Origin: Trichormus variabilis 0441
GTDB lineage: Bacteria; Cyanobacteriota; Cyanobacteriia; Cyanobacteriales; Nostocaceae
Length of the DNA stretch: 64,000 nt
Reading direction: 5' to 3'
Assembly: GCF_009856605.1 (NCBI RefSeq)
Contig: NZ_CP047242.1
Span: 4,656,001-4,720,000 of the forward strand
The position numbers and the translations under genes are program-made. Shown here in pieces: positions 44,400-53,033 of the stretch. Positions within the stretch are counted from its first letter, which is position 1, and every line of letters starts with the position of its first letter. Below the pieces are notes generated by a model, which saw only the letters and a list, made by a program, of their open reading frames with translations, had not been told where the DNA came from and ran no database searches.

Positions 44400-45230
44400 C
44401 TATCCTTTACCACCTGTAAAAGTGGCGCTTTGGATAAAGTAGCGATTAAAGAAGGCATAAATACTTAAAGCTGGTAAGGTAAACACCATAGAAGCAGCCA
44501 TAATGTAGTTCCAGTAGCTGATATATTGACCTTTAAACGTGTTCAAACCTAAGGGTAGTGTAAACATTTCGGGTTCAAATAAGATCACTACTGGGAGCAA
44601 AAAATTATTCCAACTGCCCATGAAGACAAAAATAGCCTGTGCTGCGAGTGCTGGTTTCGCTAGAGGTAAAATAATGTAACGGAAAATTCCTATGGTGTTT
44701 AAGCCGTCTAATTGTGCTGCTTCTTCTAGCTCTTGAGGGAAATTGATAAAAAACTGTCGCATCATAAAAATAAAGGTGGCATTAACCATACTAGGTACAA
44801 TCATGCCTTGGTAAGAATTCAGCCAACCGATCGCCTTTAAAATCAAAAATGTAGGAATTAACGTAATTTGGGCTGGTACGGCTAGCACCGCCAAAATTAA
44901 GAAGAACCAAAAATTCTTACCAACAAAGCTGAGTCTGGCTAAGGCATAACCCGCCATTGAGTTGAATAGTAAATTAAGTAAAGTGACGCTGACAGCAATT
45001 ACCATGCTGTTAAACAGCCAACGTAAAAATAATGGTTCTTGTAGAAAAATTTGTCTGTAATTATCCAGGGTGAAATTTTGAGGTAAGAAATTTGGCGTAC
45101 CACTAACAATTTCTGATAAGGGCTTGAAAGATGCCGAAAGCGCCCACAGAAAAGGAATTAAGGTGATAACTGCATAGGTAGTTAATAACACATATAGTAG
45201 TACTTTAGCCAACGGTAAAGAACGAAACAT
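44400..45230 (-). CDS. Carbohydrate-type ABC transporter permease (MalG-like), orphan
   Basis: 276 residues from ATG 45230; the frame runs back to 45320, but that part shows no family pattern. Six membrane helices are present. The sugar permease hallmarks are VSGTPNFLPQNFTLDNYRQIF, NSMAGYALARL, PTFLILKAIGWLNSYQGMIVP and the EAA loop EELEEAAQLDGLNTIGIFRYIILPLAKPAL. It should form the inner-membrane channel with a MalF-like partner for a sugar, polyol or glycerol-phosphate substrate. No partner permease, binding protein or ATPase is nearby, so the rest of the system must lie elsewhere. Confidence 0.88.
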   Translation of the reverse strand: MFRSLPLAKVLLYVLLTTYAVITLIPFLWALSASFKPLSEIVSGTPNFLPQNFTLDNYRQIFLQEPLFLRWLFNSMVIAVSVTLLNLLFNSMAGYALARLSFVGKNFWFFLILAVLAVPAQITLIPTFLILKAIGWLNSYQGMIVPSMVNATFIFMMRQFFINFPQELEEAAQLDGLNTIGIFRYIILPLAKPALAAQAIFVFMGSWNNFLLPVVILFEPEMFTLPLGLNTFKGQYISYWNYIMAASMVFTLPALSIYAFFNRYFIQSATFTGGKG

Positions 45231-45316
45231 AGGTAAGTATAACAATGTAAATATTTGTAACTGAGATAAGCCAGGGGTTAGAAGGGAAAAACTAATCACA
45301 ACTGACCAATTACCAA

Positions 45317-46306
45317 TCACCCATTACCAAATTCAGTGACTAAGTTGACATAACTAGCAACTTTGGTTAAATCTACATTTCCACCACTGATAATCACACC
45401 AATTCTCTTTCCTTGTGCTTTGACTACATTTTCAAGTAAAGCGGCTGCGGCTAATACGCCTGTGGGTTCAACGACTATTTTCAGCCGTTCCCAGAGGAAA
45501 AACATGGTGCGAATAATTGCTTCCTCTGATACCGTCACCATATCATCAACGTATTGTAAAACTAGGGGAAATGTCATCTGTCCCAGGCTAGGAGTCCGCG
45601 CACCATCAGCGATAGTATGGGGATTTGTGACGGTTTGTAGGGTTTTGGTGTAAAAGGAACGAGTAGCATCATCAGCGAGTGTTGGTTCTACACCAATTAC
45701 GCGCAAATTAGGTAAAAGAGCTTTAGCGGCGATCGCACAACCGGAAATTAATCCCCCACCGCCACAACAAACTAACAGCAAATCCAGTTCACCAATTTCT
45801 TGCACCAGTTCTAATGCGGCTGTACCTTGTCCAGCGATCACATGGGGATGATCGTATGGAGGAATTAGGGTTAAACCGCGATCGCTTGCGAGATTTTGCG
45901 CCAATTCTTCCCGATTCGTTTCTTGGCGATTATATAAAATTACCTCTGCACCGTAACTTTTGGTAGCTGTTTGCTTGATGACAGGTGCATCATCAGGCAT
46001 GACAATAGTTGTGGGGATGTTGAGTAACTTACCTGCAAGGGCGATCGCTTGTCCATGATTCCCCGAAGAAAAAGTCAACACACCTTTGTGTTTTTGTGTT
46101 GGTGATAGCTGTGCTAAGGCATTATAAGCACCCCTAAATTTAAAAGCACCTGTGCGTTGAAAATTTTCGCACTTGAAAAAGACTTGATTATGAGTGCGAT
46201 CGTTGACAGTTGTGGAAGTTAACACAGGTGTGCGATGGGCAATACCAGCAAGACGCTGCTGTGCTGCTTGCACATCAGTTATGGTTACAGAGTTAAGCTG
46301 TGACAT
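45317..46306 (-). CDS. Threonine/serine dehydratase family PLP enzyme
   Basis: 329 residues without the C-terminal ACT regulatory domains of biosynthetic IlvA. The PLP lysine lies in RTGAFKFRGAYNAL, the phosphate loop is CCGGGGLISG, and SSGNHGQAIALAGKLLNIP is also typical. This catabolic-size fold II family includes threonine ammonia-lyase TdcB, serine racemase and hydroxyaspartate dehydratase; sequence alone does not decide among them. It lies upstream of the ABC permease on the same strand with an 86-base gap, but no metabolic link is obvious. Confidence 0.85.
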   Translation of the reverse strand: MSQLNSVTITDVQAAQQRLAGIAHRTPVLTSTTVNDRTHNQVFFKCENFQRTGAFKFRGAYNALAQLSPTQKHKGVLTFSSGNHGQAIALAGKLLNIPTTIVMPDDAPVIKQTATKSYGAEVILYNRQETNREELAQNLASDRGLTLIPPYDHPHVIAGQGTAALELVQEIGELDLLLVCCGGGGLISGCAIAAKALLPNLRVIGVEPTLADDATRSFYTKTLQTVTNPHTIADGARTPSLGQMTFPLVLQYVDDMVTVSEEAIIRTMFFLWERLKIVVEPTGVLAAAALLENVVKAQGKRIGVIISGGNVDLTKVASYVNLVTEFGNG

Positions 46307-46410
46307 CTATGGCAGTTTTTCAAGAGATTTACTCTTTATTCTCAGATGGAAGAGTATAACTGCCAATCATTCCTTCAGGAGAGAAAATCAAGAATTAGGA
46401 GACCCACTTT

Positions 46411-47613
46411 CTAAACATATCGCTGATTAAATTCATACATCAAATCTACCCTTCCCTTACGCAACATTGCCGGATCTAATCTTTCTGTAGTGTTACAAGT
46501 CATCAAGATAACTAAACGCTGCTTGAGATGAATACCCGCTTCATCAATGACACTCTGGTATAAAGTCCCGTCTAATAAACTTAAAATATGCTCTGTTTTG
46601 TTGTTATATTGAGCAACTTCGGAAGCACGATTTTGAGCTAAATTATCTGCTTCATTGATGATGATGCAAATTCTTTCTAAATAAGTTGGTGGGACAAAGT
46701 TGGTAATAGCATCATGATCCAAAATAAAAATCACATACCCTAAAGGTACAAGAATTTCTTTAGCTACAGCTTGTGTCCATGCGGTTTTTCCTGTTCCTGG
46801 TTCTCCGTGGACTACAACAGCTAGCTGATTTTGATTGAGAATAGCCTGTTGTACTGCATCAGTGAAACTTTGAATATCTATAGGAAAAGTCCTAATAGGA
46901 AATTGGCTATGAACTTTCCCGACACGGCTTTGATAACCACTCAGCATGACAGCTAAATCCTGAGTGGCTTTGTTTACTAATGGTGAGATATTTTTGGACA
47001 TTAAAGTGTATTGTCGCCGCCCGCGATCGTAGGCTTCAACTTGTAGCCAAATATCATGCCTTGACCAATAAGCATAAACAGTATTAACGACATCTATACG
47101 TTCCCAATTAATAAACTTTTCTACAGGGTAATAAAAATCTCTTTCTGAGTAATATTGAGTTATGACATCAGGACGACCTAATAATTCTAAAAGTCGCAAT
47201 ACCGTAATTTCTTGTAGTCGGTTGAGAACATAATCAATAGGAATACTATTACGGCTCACAAATTGATGTATGGGTGTTTCTGTACTCAAAACATCTTTGT
47301 AGCGATGGTCTGGTGATTGAGGATCTGGTGTAATGTAATTCCAATATTTCTCAATTTCGTAGCGGGTATTTTCAGATACTAAGCTTAATAAATTAGCCCA
47401 CCAGGTAAAATTCTTTCTACCTAAAACCTCAGCAAAATTACTAGCTACACTTAAGGATTTTTGCGTTAGTTCTCGTGTATCACTATGTATTAATTGCCAT
47501 AAAAACCCTAAATCTAAGTCTCGATTTAATGGTCGCCAACCACTGGATAGTAAGTTTTGTCTATTTTGATTGTTATTACTATTATCGTTATTTCTAAAAT
47601 AATCAAATTCCAT
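46411..47613 (-). CDS. AAA ATPase with unrecognised N-terminal region
   Basis: 400 residues from ATG 47613 (a TTG three codons earlier is possible). The first 240 residues have no recognised family; they are rich in aromatic residues (TWWANLLSLVSENTRYEIEKYW, YYPVEKFINWERI). The AAA module begins at about 245: Walker A GEPGTGKTAW, Walker B-like CIIINEADN in which Asn replaces the usual Asp before Glu, sensor 1 LMTCNTTERLDPAML and an arginine-finger-like RKGRVD. The order resembles BCS1-type AAA proteins. Substrate and partner are unknown, and no operon is visible. Confidence 0.75.
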   Translation of the reverse strand: MEFDYFRNNDNSNNNQNRQNLLSSGWRPLNRDLDLGFLWQLIHSDTRELTQKSLSVASNFAEVLGRKNFTWWANLLSLVSENTRYEIEKYWNYITPDPQSPDHRYKDVLSTETPIHQFVSRNSIPIDYVLNRLQEITVLRLLELLGRPDVITQYYSERDFYYPVEKFINWERIDVVNTVYAYWSRHDIWLQVEAYDRGRRQYTLMSKNISPLVNKATQDLAVMLSGYQSRVGKVHSQFPIRTFPIDIQSFTDAVQQAILNQNQLAVVVHGEPGTGKTAWTQAVAKEILVPLGYVIFILDHDAITNFVPPTYLERICIIINEADNLAQNRASEVAQYNNKTEHILSLLDGTLYQSVIDEAGIHLKQRLVILMTCNTTERLDPAMLRKGRVDLMYEFNQRYV

Positions 47614-48717
47614 ATTTACCAAAAAAAATCACATTTGTTAGACAGGTTTAAAATTGATATTTGCTCGTAATACATACATTATTGGCTTTAAGTTAGGTTC
47701 CATATATAGTTATATAGAACTAGTATTTGATTTCTGAAATATACGTACGGTGGGTAATGCCTACCGTACCATGGTTTTGGTGGGCAATGCCCAACCTATA
47801 GATACTTAGATATTTTCACAAATCAAATATGATTCCTATACTACTGTACTCGTACATGAATAATTTCGACGGCTTTTGGTTGATTGTAATGAATAAAAAA
47901 ACAAAGTGCAACATTTAATTTGCGTAGCCATCACAAAAGCGAAGGGGTAAATTCCAGTTATTAAAATCATTAATCAGCTTTTATAGGCTAATGATTTTCT
48001 GTTAGTAATTATTTATTTATACCATTGTTTGTTTTTCATAAAAATGGGCAATAACTAAAGATTAACAACGCCGAATATTTACACTCACATTTACTATTAA
48101 TGAATGGAATTTGTTTCTCTTAATGTAAGCTTTTTGCTTGGTTATGTGGTAGATAAACTATCAAAAATCTAAGGATAAATAACATTTTATACTATGAAAT
48201 TTTCACTAATTCTCAATAATCCATTATTTTTAGCTATGGCATATTAGTTACCTTGTATTATGTGCAAGTAATATCATATTACATATATTACATAAAGGCA
48301 ATAGGCAAGTGCATATTCCAGAATTTGCTACTGGCTACAGAATGGTACCAGATAAAAGCGTTATTTTCGCTACAGTTACTTGAGTATTTATCCTTGCTGA
48401 AAGGTAGCTTTAGTTGTACTGAAATCAATAACACTAAGGATGACACAGTAAAACCGAATTTTTTATAACAAGTTATCATGAAGTTACGAAGAAATATTCC
48501 TGTAGGATTGCGTATAATCAATCGATAGATGTCTGCTCAACTGATAAAACTAAAGCTCTTACACCTGTGAGTTATCGGTCTCAACGAAAATTATAAATAG
48601 GCAATAGCAAAATATAAGCCAATATCAAAATTCAGCCTAATATATTCTTTACGTTATATTTTGTCTGTTTCCACGATATTCAACGATAAAATCCAATGGC
48701 ATCTTCATGGAGAAGAA
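47614..48717. other. Long AT-rich spacer with hairpin repeats
   Basis: About 1.1 kb upstream of both the AAA gene and the response regulator. It holds a double hairpin at 47745-47797. Two short opposing open frames near 48253-48521 have low-complexity translations and no ribosome sites and were not called. The sequence is otherwise AT-rich with no RNA gene recognised. Confidence 0.45.
47745..47797. repeat. Double hairpin repeat (GGTGGGTAATGCCTACC type)
   Basis: GTACGGT (47745-47751) pairs with ACCGTAC (47763-47769) around GGGTAATGCCT. Immediately after, GGTTTTGGTGGGCAATGCCCAACC forms a second hairpin of the same GTGGGCAATGCCCAC family, which is common in cyanobacterial intergenic DNA. Confidence 0.65.
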
Positions 48718-49173
48718 ATGTATCTAACCAATTCATTCATAAGTGATAACAAGAAGCACTACTCTCAGCAGCCTTTAGTTTTGGCAGTTGAAGATCACGA
48801 TGACAGTCTTTTGCTGATTAGTTATGCCCTTGAGTCAATTGGTTGTAGATTCATTTGCCAAAAAGACAGTTCTGCAACTGTATTGGTGGCAAAAGAGTAT
48901 CAGCCTGATTTAATTATGTTAGATATTTTATTACCTGGTTTAAATGGGCTGGAGGTTGTACGTCATCTGAAAGAAGAACCTCTGACTCAGGAAATCCCCG
49001 TAATCGCTGTGACAGCGTTAGCTACAAAGGAAGACCAAAACAAGATTATGAAGGCAGGCTTTGATGAATACATCTGCAAACCATACATGATTGAAGACTT
49101 AGAAGCAGTTATACACAGAATTTTGTGCGGTAAATTTTATCCACATTCAGCTTATCAACTATGTCAAGATTAG
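48718..49173 (+). CDS. Single-domain response regulator (CheY-like receiver)
   Basis: 151 residues from ATG 48718, chosen because a GGAGAAGA ribosome site lies just before it; the frame reaches back to a TTG at 48661. A receiver domain fills residues 19-140: LVLAVEDHDDSLLL (acidic pocket), the phosphoacceptor Asp in DLIMLDILLPGLNG, the conserved Thr/Ser region AVTALATKEDQ and the Lys in YICKPYMIEDLE. There is no output domain. It probably relays a signal from a kinase encoded elsewhere. The 19-residue N-terminal extension and 20-residue tail are not conserved features I recognise. Confidence 0.85.
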   Translation: MYLTNSFISDNKKHYSQQPLVLAVEDHDDSLLLISYALESIGCRFICQKDSSATVLVAKEYQPDLIMLDILLPGLNGLEVVRHLKEEPLTQEIPVIAVTALATKEDQNKIMKAGFDEYICKPYMIEDLEAVIHRILCGKFYPHSAYQLCQD

Positions 49174-49366
49174 GGACAGGGGGCATGAGGAAGAATATCT
49201 TATCTCATGGCTCAGCACTCCTTTAACTAGCTATTTAAGTAGAACAAGGTAAATAATCAAACGTTTGTAGTGAGAACTTCAGTTCTCAAAAAAAACTCAA
49301 TTCTATTGTTATTACATTATTTAACAGATTTGTTTTTTCAAGTCGTTCTACTTAGTAGAGTAGGTG

Positions 49367-50104
49367 ATGTCAGTGAAAAGTAATATGGTCGAAAATTGGT
49401 TTTTTAAAGCACTTACTCTAACATCATTGGTGGTAGCGATCGCCTTTTTCTTTCATACTACGCCAGTATCAGCTAATCCCGTTCCTTCTAACCCCCAGGG
49501 GTTTTTACTTGGGGCTTTGCAATGGATTGATAGTTTGGGAACAATGGGAGCGCTCGCTTTCATAATACTGTACATTATTGCTACAGTCGCTTTTTTACCA
49601 GGGTCAATTCTCACTTTAGGTGCTGGCGTTGTCTTTGGTGTAGTTTGGGGTTCGGTGTATGTTTTTCTGGGTGCAACTCTCGGCGCTACGGCTGCTTTTT
49701 TAGTGGGACGGTATTTAGCTAGAGGTTGGGTTGCTAAAAAAATCGCTGATAACAAAAATTTTGCGGCTATTGACAAAGCGGTAGGTAGAGAAGGCTTAAA
49801 AATCGTCTTGTTAACCCGATTATCTCCTATATTTCCTTTCAATTTGCTAAATTACGCTTTTGGGATTACCGGAGTTGCCCTAAAAGACTATTTCATCGGT
49901 TCCGTAGGAATGATTCCCGGAACCATCATGTATGTTTATATTGGTTCTTTAGCAGGGAACCTGGCTATGATTGGTACAGAGTCCCAGCCCAGCAACCCCA
50001 CAGCACAATGGGCGATACGGATTGTGGGTTTTATCGCTACGGTGGCTGTGACAGTATATATTACTCGCGTTGCTCAGAAAGCTTTAGAAAATGAAGTTTT
50101 GTAA
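49367..50104 (+). CDS. TVP38/TMEM64 (VTT domain) membrane protein
   Basis: 245 residues from ATG 49367 (a GTG at 49364 precedes it). One N-terminal helix or uncleaved signal is followed by five more helices. The VTT signature is clear: FLPGSILTLGAGVVFGVVWGSVYVFLGATLGATAAFLVGRYLAR, LLTRLSPIFPFNLLNYAFGIT and GSVGMIPGTIMYVYIGSLAGN. The family is related to DedA and to eukaryotic TMEM41B/VMP1 scramblases, and bacterial DedA proteins flip undecaprenyl phosphate or phospholipids. The exact substrate of this subgroup is unknown. A GAGTAGG ribosome site is present. Confidence 0.86.
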   Translation: MSVKSNMVENWFFKALTLTSLVVAIAFFFHTTPVSANPVPSNPQGFLLGALQWIDSLGTMGALAFIILYIIATVAFLPGSILTLGAGVVFGVVWGSVYVFLGATLGATAAFLVGRYLARGWVAKKIADNKNFAAIDKAVGREGLKIVLLTRLSPIFPFNLLNYAFGITGVALKDYFIGSVGMIPGTIMYVYIGSLAGNLAMIGTESQPSNPTAQWAIRIVGFIATVAVTVYITRVAQKALENEVL

Positions 50105-50803
50105 TTTATAAGACTTATACCAATTCTCTATGAAGTTGCGCCAAATCAATGATGTAGAGACGTTCCATGCAACATTTCTACAGTCCAGAATAAAGCACCT
50201 CTTCATTAAGAAACGGTATTGCACACAGGTTGCCTGTTGAGAGCTGGTTTGTAAAGAAAATCTAAAGGAAAATTGGATGAGTTAAAGTGGATTTTAAGCT
50301 AGATCGAGTTGCGTGGTTGTACTGGATGAAGCAAAGGAAAAATTATCCCAATTAGAAGTGATCTGGGTAGGTCAAGGCTATTCTGGTAAGAATTTTGCCA
50401 ATGCTGTCAAGCAAGTCTGTGGCGAGCAGGTACAAGTGGAAATTATTGCACGAACCGCCAACACTTTTGAGCAATTGCCTAAGCGATGAATTGTAGAGCG
50501 CACTTTTTGGATGGTTGAGTCGATTTCGGCGGTTGAGTAAAGATTATGAAGTCTATTCCGAAGTCAGTGAAGCCATGATTTATGGTTCTTTGCTTCGTCT
50601 CATGGTTAAGCGATTAGCTGCTTAATATTTACTTTACGAATCAGATATAACAAAGTAAAAAATTATTTTCCCTAATTAGCCTCTAAGCGTAACACCAGCA
50701 TTGCCATTCGGGAATTACAACGTAATTTGAGCCAAAACTTAATAAGGGTGCAAGGGTTTTGAAAACTACACCCCTACACCCTTATACCCCTACACCCCTA
50801 ATT
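50105..50803. other. Spacer with transposase remnant and heptamer repeats
   Basis: About 700 bases. A degraded transposase fragment fills 50313-50625. From 50741 to 50803 there is a heptamer repeat array (AGGGTGCAAGGG, then CACCCCTACACCCTTATACC) that runs into the His-tailed chelatase stop codon. No intact gene. Confidence 0.5.
50313..50625 (+). pseudogene. IS5-family-like transposase remnant
   Basis: Reading from 50313 gives the C-terminal part of a DDE transposase: GQGYSGKNFANAV, then KR-stop-IVERTF, and, after a shift of one base, GWLSRFRRLSKDYEVY and a tail to the stop at 50623-50625. The ERTF/GWLSRFRRLSKDYE block is characteristic of IS5-related (IS4-superfamily) transposases. One in-frame TGA and one frameshift break it and the N-terminal half is missing, so it is not active. 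No terminal inverted repeats were identified. Confidence 0.8.
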
Positions 50804-51919
50804 CTAGTGATGATGGTGATGATGATGTACAGCTAATTGTGGGTTGATTGCCACTGCTTGCTCATGCTGTAACTCAGCAATCTGAGCATTTGCCCATTCA
50901 GCCGCCATTGCTAGAAACTCTGGATTGTCATTCACACAAGCCATCTGCACATAATCCACACCAGAATACTTCTTCTCTAAATCATGAATGATGTGGTGTA
51001 CATCTAACAAAGTTTCGTGGTTTTCTGTAGCAAAGCCAATAGGCATAAAGATAATAACCTTGGCACCCAATTGAATCAGGTTTTTAGCTGCTTGCTCTGC
51101 GTTGGGTTGCGTCCACTCAATTAAGGGGGTGTCATGATTCAGCCAACCCACGGAAATAAGGGGATACTTATAAATTAACTCTTCCCGTACCAGATCATAC
51201 AACGCTTGACTTTCGACAATTCCAGAGGTGAAACCTTTGGCTTTGTGAGGACAACCGTGATTCATCAATACAATGCCAATTTGGGAAGGTAAATAAGCTG
51301 TGGCTAAATCAGCGTTAATTTTCTCTTCAACCAGATGAGCCATTAAATGTATGTATTCTGGCTCGTTATAAAAGGAAGGTATGTAACGTAATGCTTTCAG
51401 CCAATGGTTTTCACCATCATTCGTCTCAGTTAGAGCGTTGTTAACTTGTTCAATAGCAATCCCACTGGTGAAAATGGAATCAACAACTAGTAGGGGATAA
51501 ATCAGAATCTTATCAAAACCTTGACTTTTGATTTCCGCCAAAACTTGGTTAGGTAAAAAGGGAGCGCAGAAATTAAAAGCTTTGAAAACTTGTATACGAT
51601 CACCCCATTTTGCTTGTAAATTTTGTTCAATGCCAGCACGCTGCTTTTCAAAGATGGCGTTGTGAGGGGAAATAAAATCGTGGTGTTGATGTCCCCATTC
51701 GTGACGGTCAAATAACGCCAGTAACTTTGCTAACGGCGGATAAATCCAAGTCGGTACAGGTGCAAATTTTGCTGTCAGTAGATTGAGAGCCTGTTCGTTA
51801 TAGTTAGCAAAATCCTCGTAGCTTTCAACTTCACCATAACCCATGAGCAACACGGCTACTCGGTCTTGGGTTGATAAATGTTCCTGTGTATTTTGTAGTT
51901 TTTCCGGTGTGGCAACCAC
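50804..51919 (-). CDS. Ferrochelatase-like (HemH-family) protein with C-terminal seven-histidine tail
   Basis: 371 residues from a GTG at 51919, which has an AGGA ribosome site seven bases upstream; the frame reaches back to a TTG at 51955. The fold is chelatase class II: VAVLLMGYGEVESYEDF, LIYPLLVVDSIFTSGI, LMNHGCPHKAKGFTSGI (metal-side histidine) and PIGFATENHETLLDVHHIIHDLE, corresponding to the second ferrochelatase half-site. The LLMGYGE start differs from the canonical LLNLGTP, so it may be a specialised paralogue inserting Fe or another metal into a tetrapyrrole. Seven consecutive histidines end the protein, a natural metal-binding tail. Confidence 0.78.
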   Translation of the reverse strand: MVATPEKLQNTQEHLSTQDRVAVLLMGYGEVESYEDFANYNEQALNLLTAKFAPVPTWIYPPLAKLLALFDRHEWGHQHHDFISPHNAIFEKQRAGIEQNLQAKWGDRIQVFKAFNFCAPFLPNQVLAEIKSQGFDKILIYPLLVVDSIFTSGIAIEQVNNALTETNDGENHWLKALRYIPSFYNEPEYIHLMAHLVEEKINADLATAYLPSQIGIVLMNHGCPHKAKGFTSGIVESQALYDLVREELIYKYPLISVGWLNHDTPLIEWTQPNAEQAAKNLIQLGAKVIIFMPIGFATENHETLLDVHHIIHDLEKKYSGVDYVQMACVNDNPEFLAMAAEWANAQIAELQHEQAVAINPQLAVHHHHHHH

Positions 51920-52128
51920 AATCAGTTCCTCGATATATACCAGAATGGCAAGCAAAATTTGTAGCTACAAAATAGCCATATTGTTTGCCCACCTAGTAAG
52001 TTATTATCCTATCCCCCTGGATGGGATAACAACAAAAGTGACAATAATATATCAAAAGACATACTGGGCTTAATACTAGGTACTGAGTAGTGAAAAATAT
52101 TTAACACTATATGCTGTGAGGAAGAAAT

Positions 52129-52186
52129 GTTGACTGTTGACCGTTGACTGTTGACTAATGACCAATGACCAATGACAAATAACTAT
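52129..52186. repeat. Tandem TTGACTG/ATGACCA short repeats
   Basis: Four TTGACTGTTGACC-like units (52131-52156) run into three AATGACCAATGACCA units (52158-52183), ending 10 bases before the next ATG. The two unit types are related. No ribosome site is evident other than this region. Confidence 0.5.
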
Positions 52187-52195
52187 AATTTATAA

Positions 52196-52768
52196 ATGAG
52201 CATTATTATTTGCCCTGGAATCCATGACTCAGATTTAACTGAAAGCTTCGTGTCAGGGTGCTTGGGTGCATTCTCTGGTAGCTCAATTAGTCAAAAGCCA
52301 GTAGAGATACTTGTTGTTCCCGTTGCAGGGGTTTTGACTTTATCATCACTTCATATTTTGCAGTTTTTACACGATCGCTTGGGGAATAAGCTAAAATCGC
52401 CAGTTATATTCATCAGCTTCAGTGCTGGCGTAGTAGGAGCGATCACTGCTGCTTGGCAATGGCAAAATTGGGGGGGTCATGTCAAAGCATTTATTGCCAT
52501 AGATGGGTGGGGTGTACCACTGTGGGGAAATTTTCCCATTCATCGGCTCAGTCACGATTATTTTACTCATTGGAGTTCATTGTTATTAGGAAGTGGGCAA
52601 ACTAATTTTTACGCAGAACCACCCGTTGAACATTTAACCATGTGGCGATCGCCCCAAACAGTACAAGGCTGGCGCTCTGATTCATCAGTAGAGAACGCTA
52701 CCTCAAAAATCCGTCTAACTGCGTCCGAGTTTTTACACTCATTGTTAAGAAACTATGAAGCAAAATAG
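52196..52768 (+). CDS. Alpha/beta-hydrolase-like hypothetical protein
   Basis: 190 residues. The start IIICPGIHDSDLTESFVSG and a central VIFISFSAGVVGAITAAWQW resemble an alpha/beta hydrolase with a degenerate nucleophile elbow (FSAG instead of GxSxG; the serine is present). WRSPQTVQGW and LLLGSGQTNFYAEPPVEHLTMW near the C-terminus contain a possible catalytic histidine. There is no signal peptide. The protein is short for the family, so the cap domain is missing. I do not recognise a named subfamily. Confidence 0.55.
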   Translation: MSIIICPGIHDSDLTESFVSGCLGAFSGSSISQKPVEILVVPVAGVLTLSSLHILQFLHDRLGNKLKSPVIFISFSAGVVGAITAAWQWQNWGGHVKAFIAIDGWGVPLWGNFPIHRLSHDYFTHWSSLLLGSGQTNFYAEPPVEHLTMWRSPQTVQGWRSDSSVENATSKIRLTASEFLHSLLRNYEAK

Positions 52769-53033
52769 TCCGGAAAATAGTCCAAGTATACAGGAGGGAA
52801 ATATTGAGTGATGAGAAAATAAGGGATGAGAAAAGAAGCAAGGGAGTAGAGAACAGGCTTCCGCCGTGAGCGTCAGCCGAACGAAAGCAAGGGGAAAATT
52901 ACGAAAAAATCCAGATTTTTCCAGTACCCAGACCCTAATCCCTAGTCCCTACTTACTCAAAACTTCTTTATTTTGAATTGATTTCTCCCCACTCTCTATT
53001 CCCCATCTACCCTAGTTAATAACCGAACTTCCC

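Noticed and set aside
48253..48521. Two overlapping frames on opposite strands in the 1.1 kb spacer
   Set aside because: AT-driven, low-complexity translations without ribosome sites or family resemblance.
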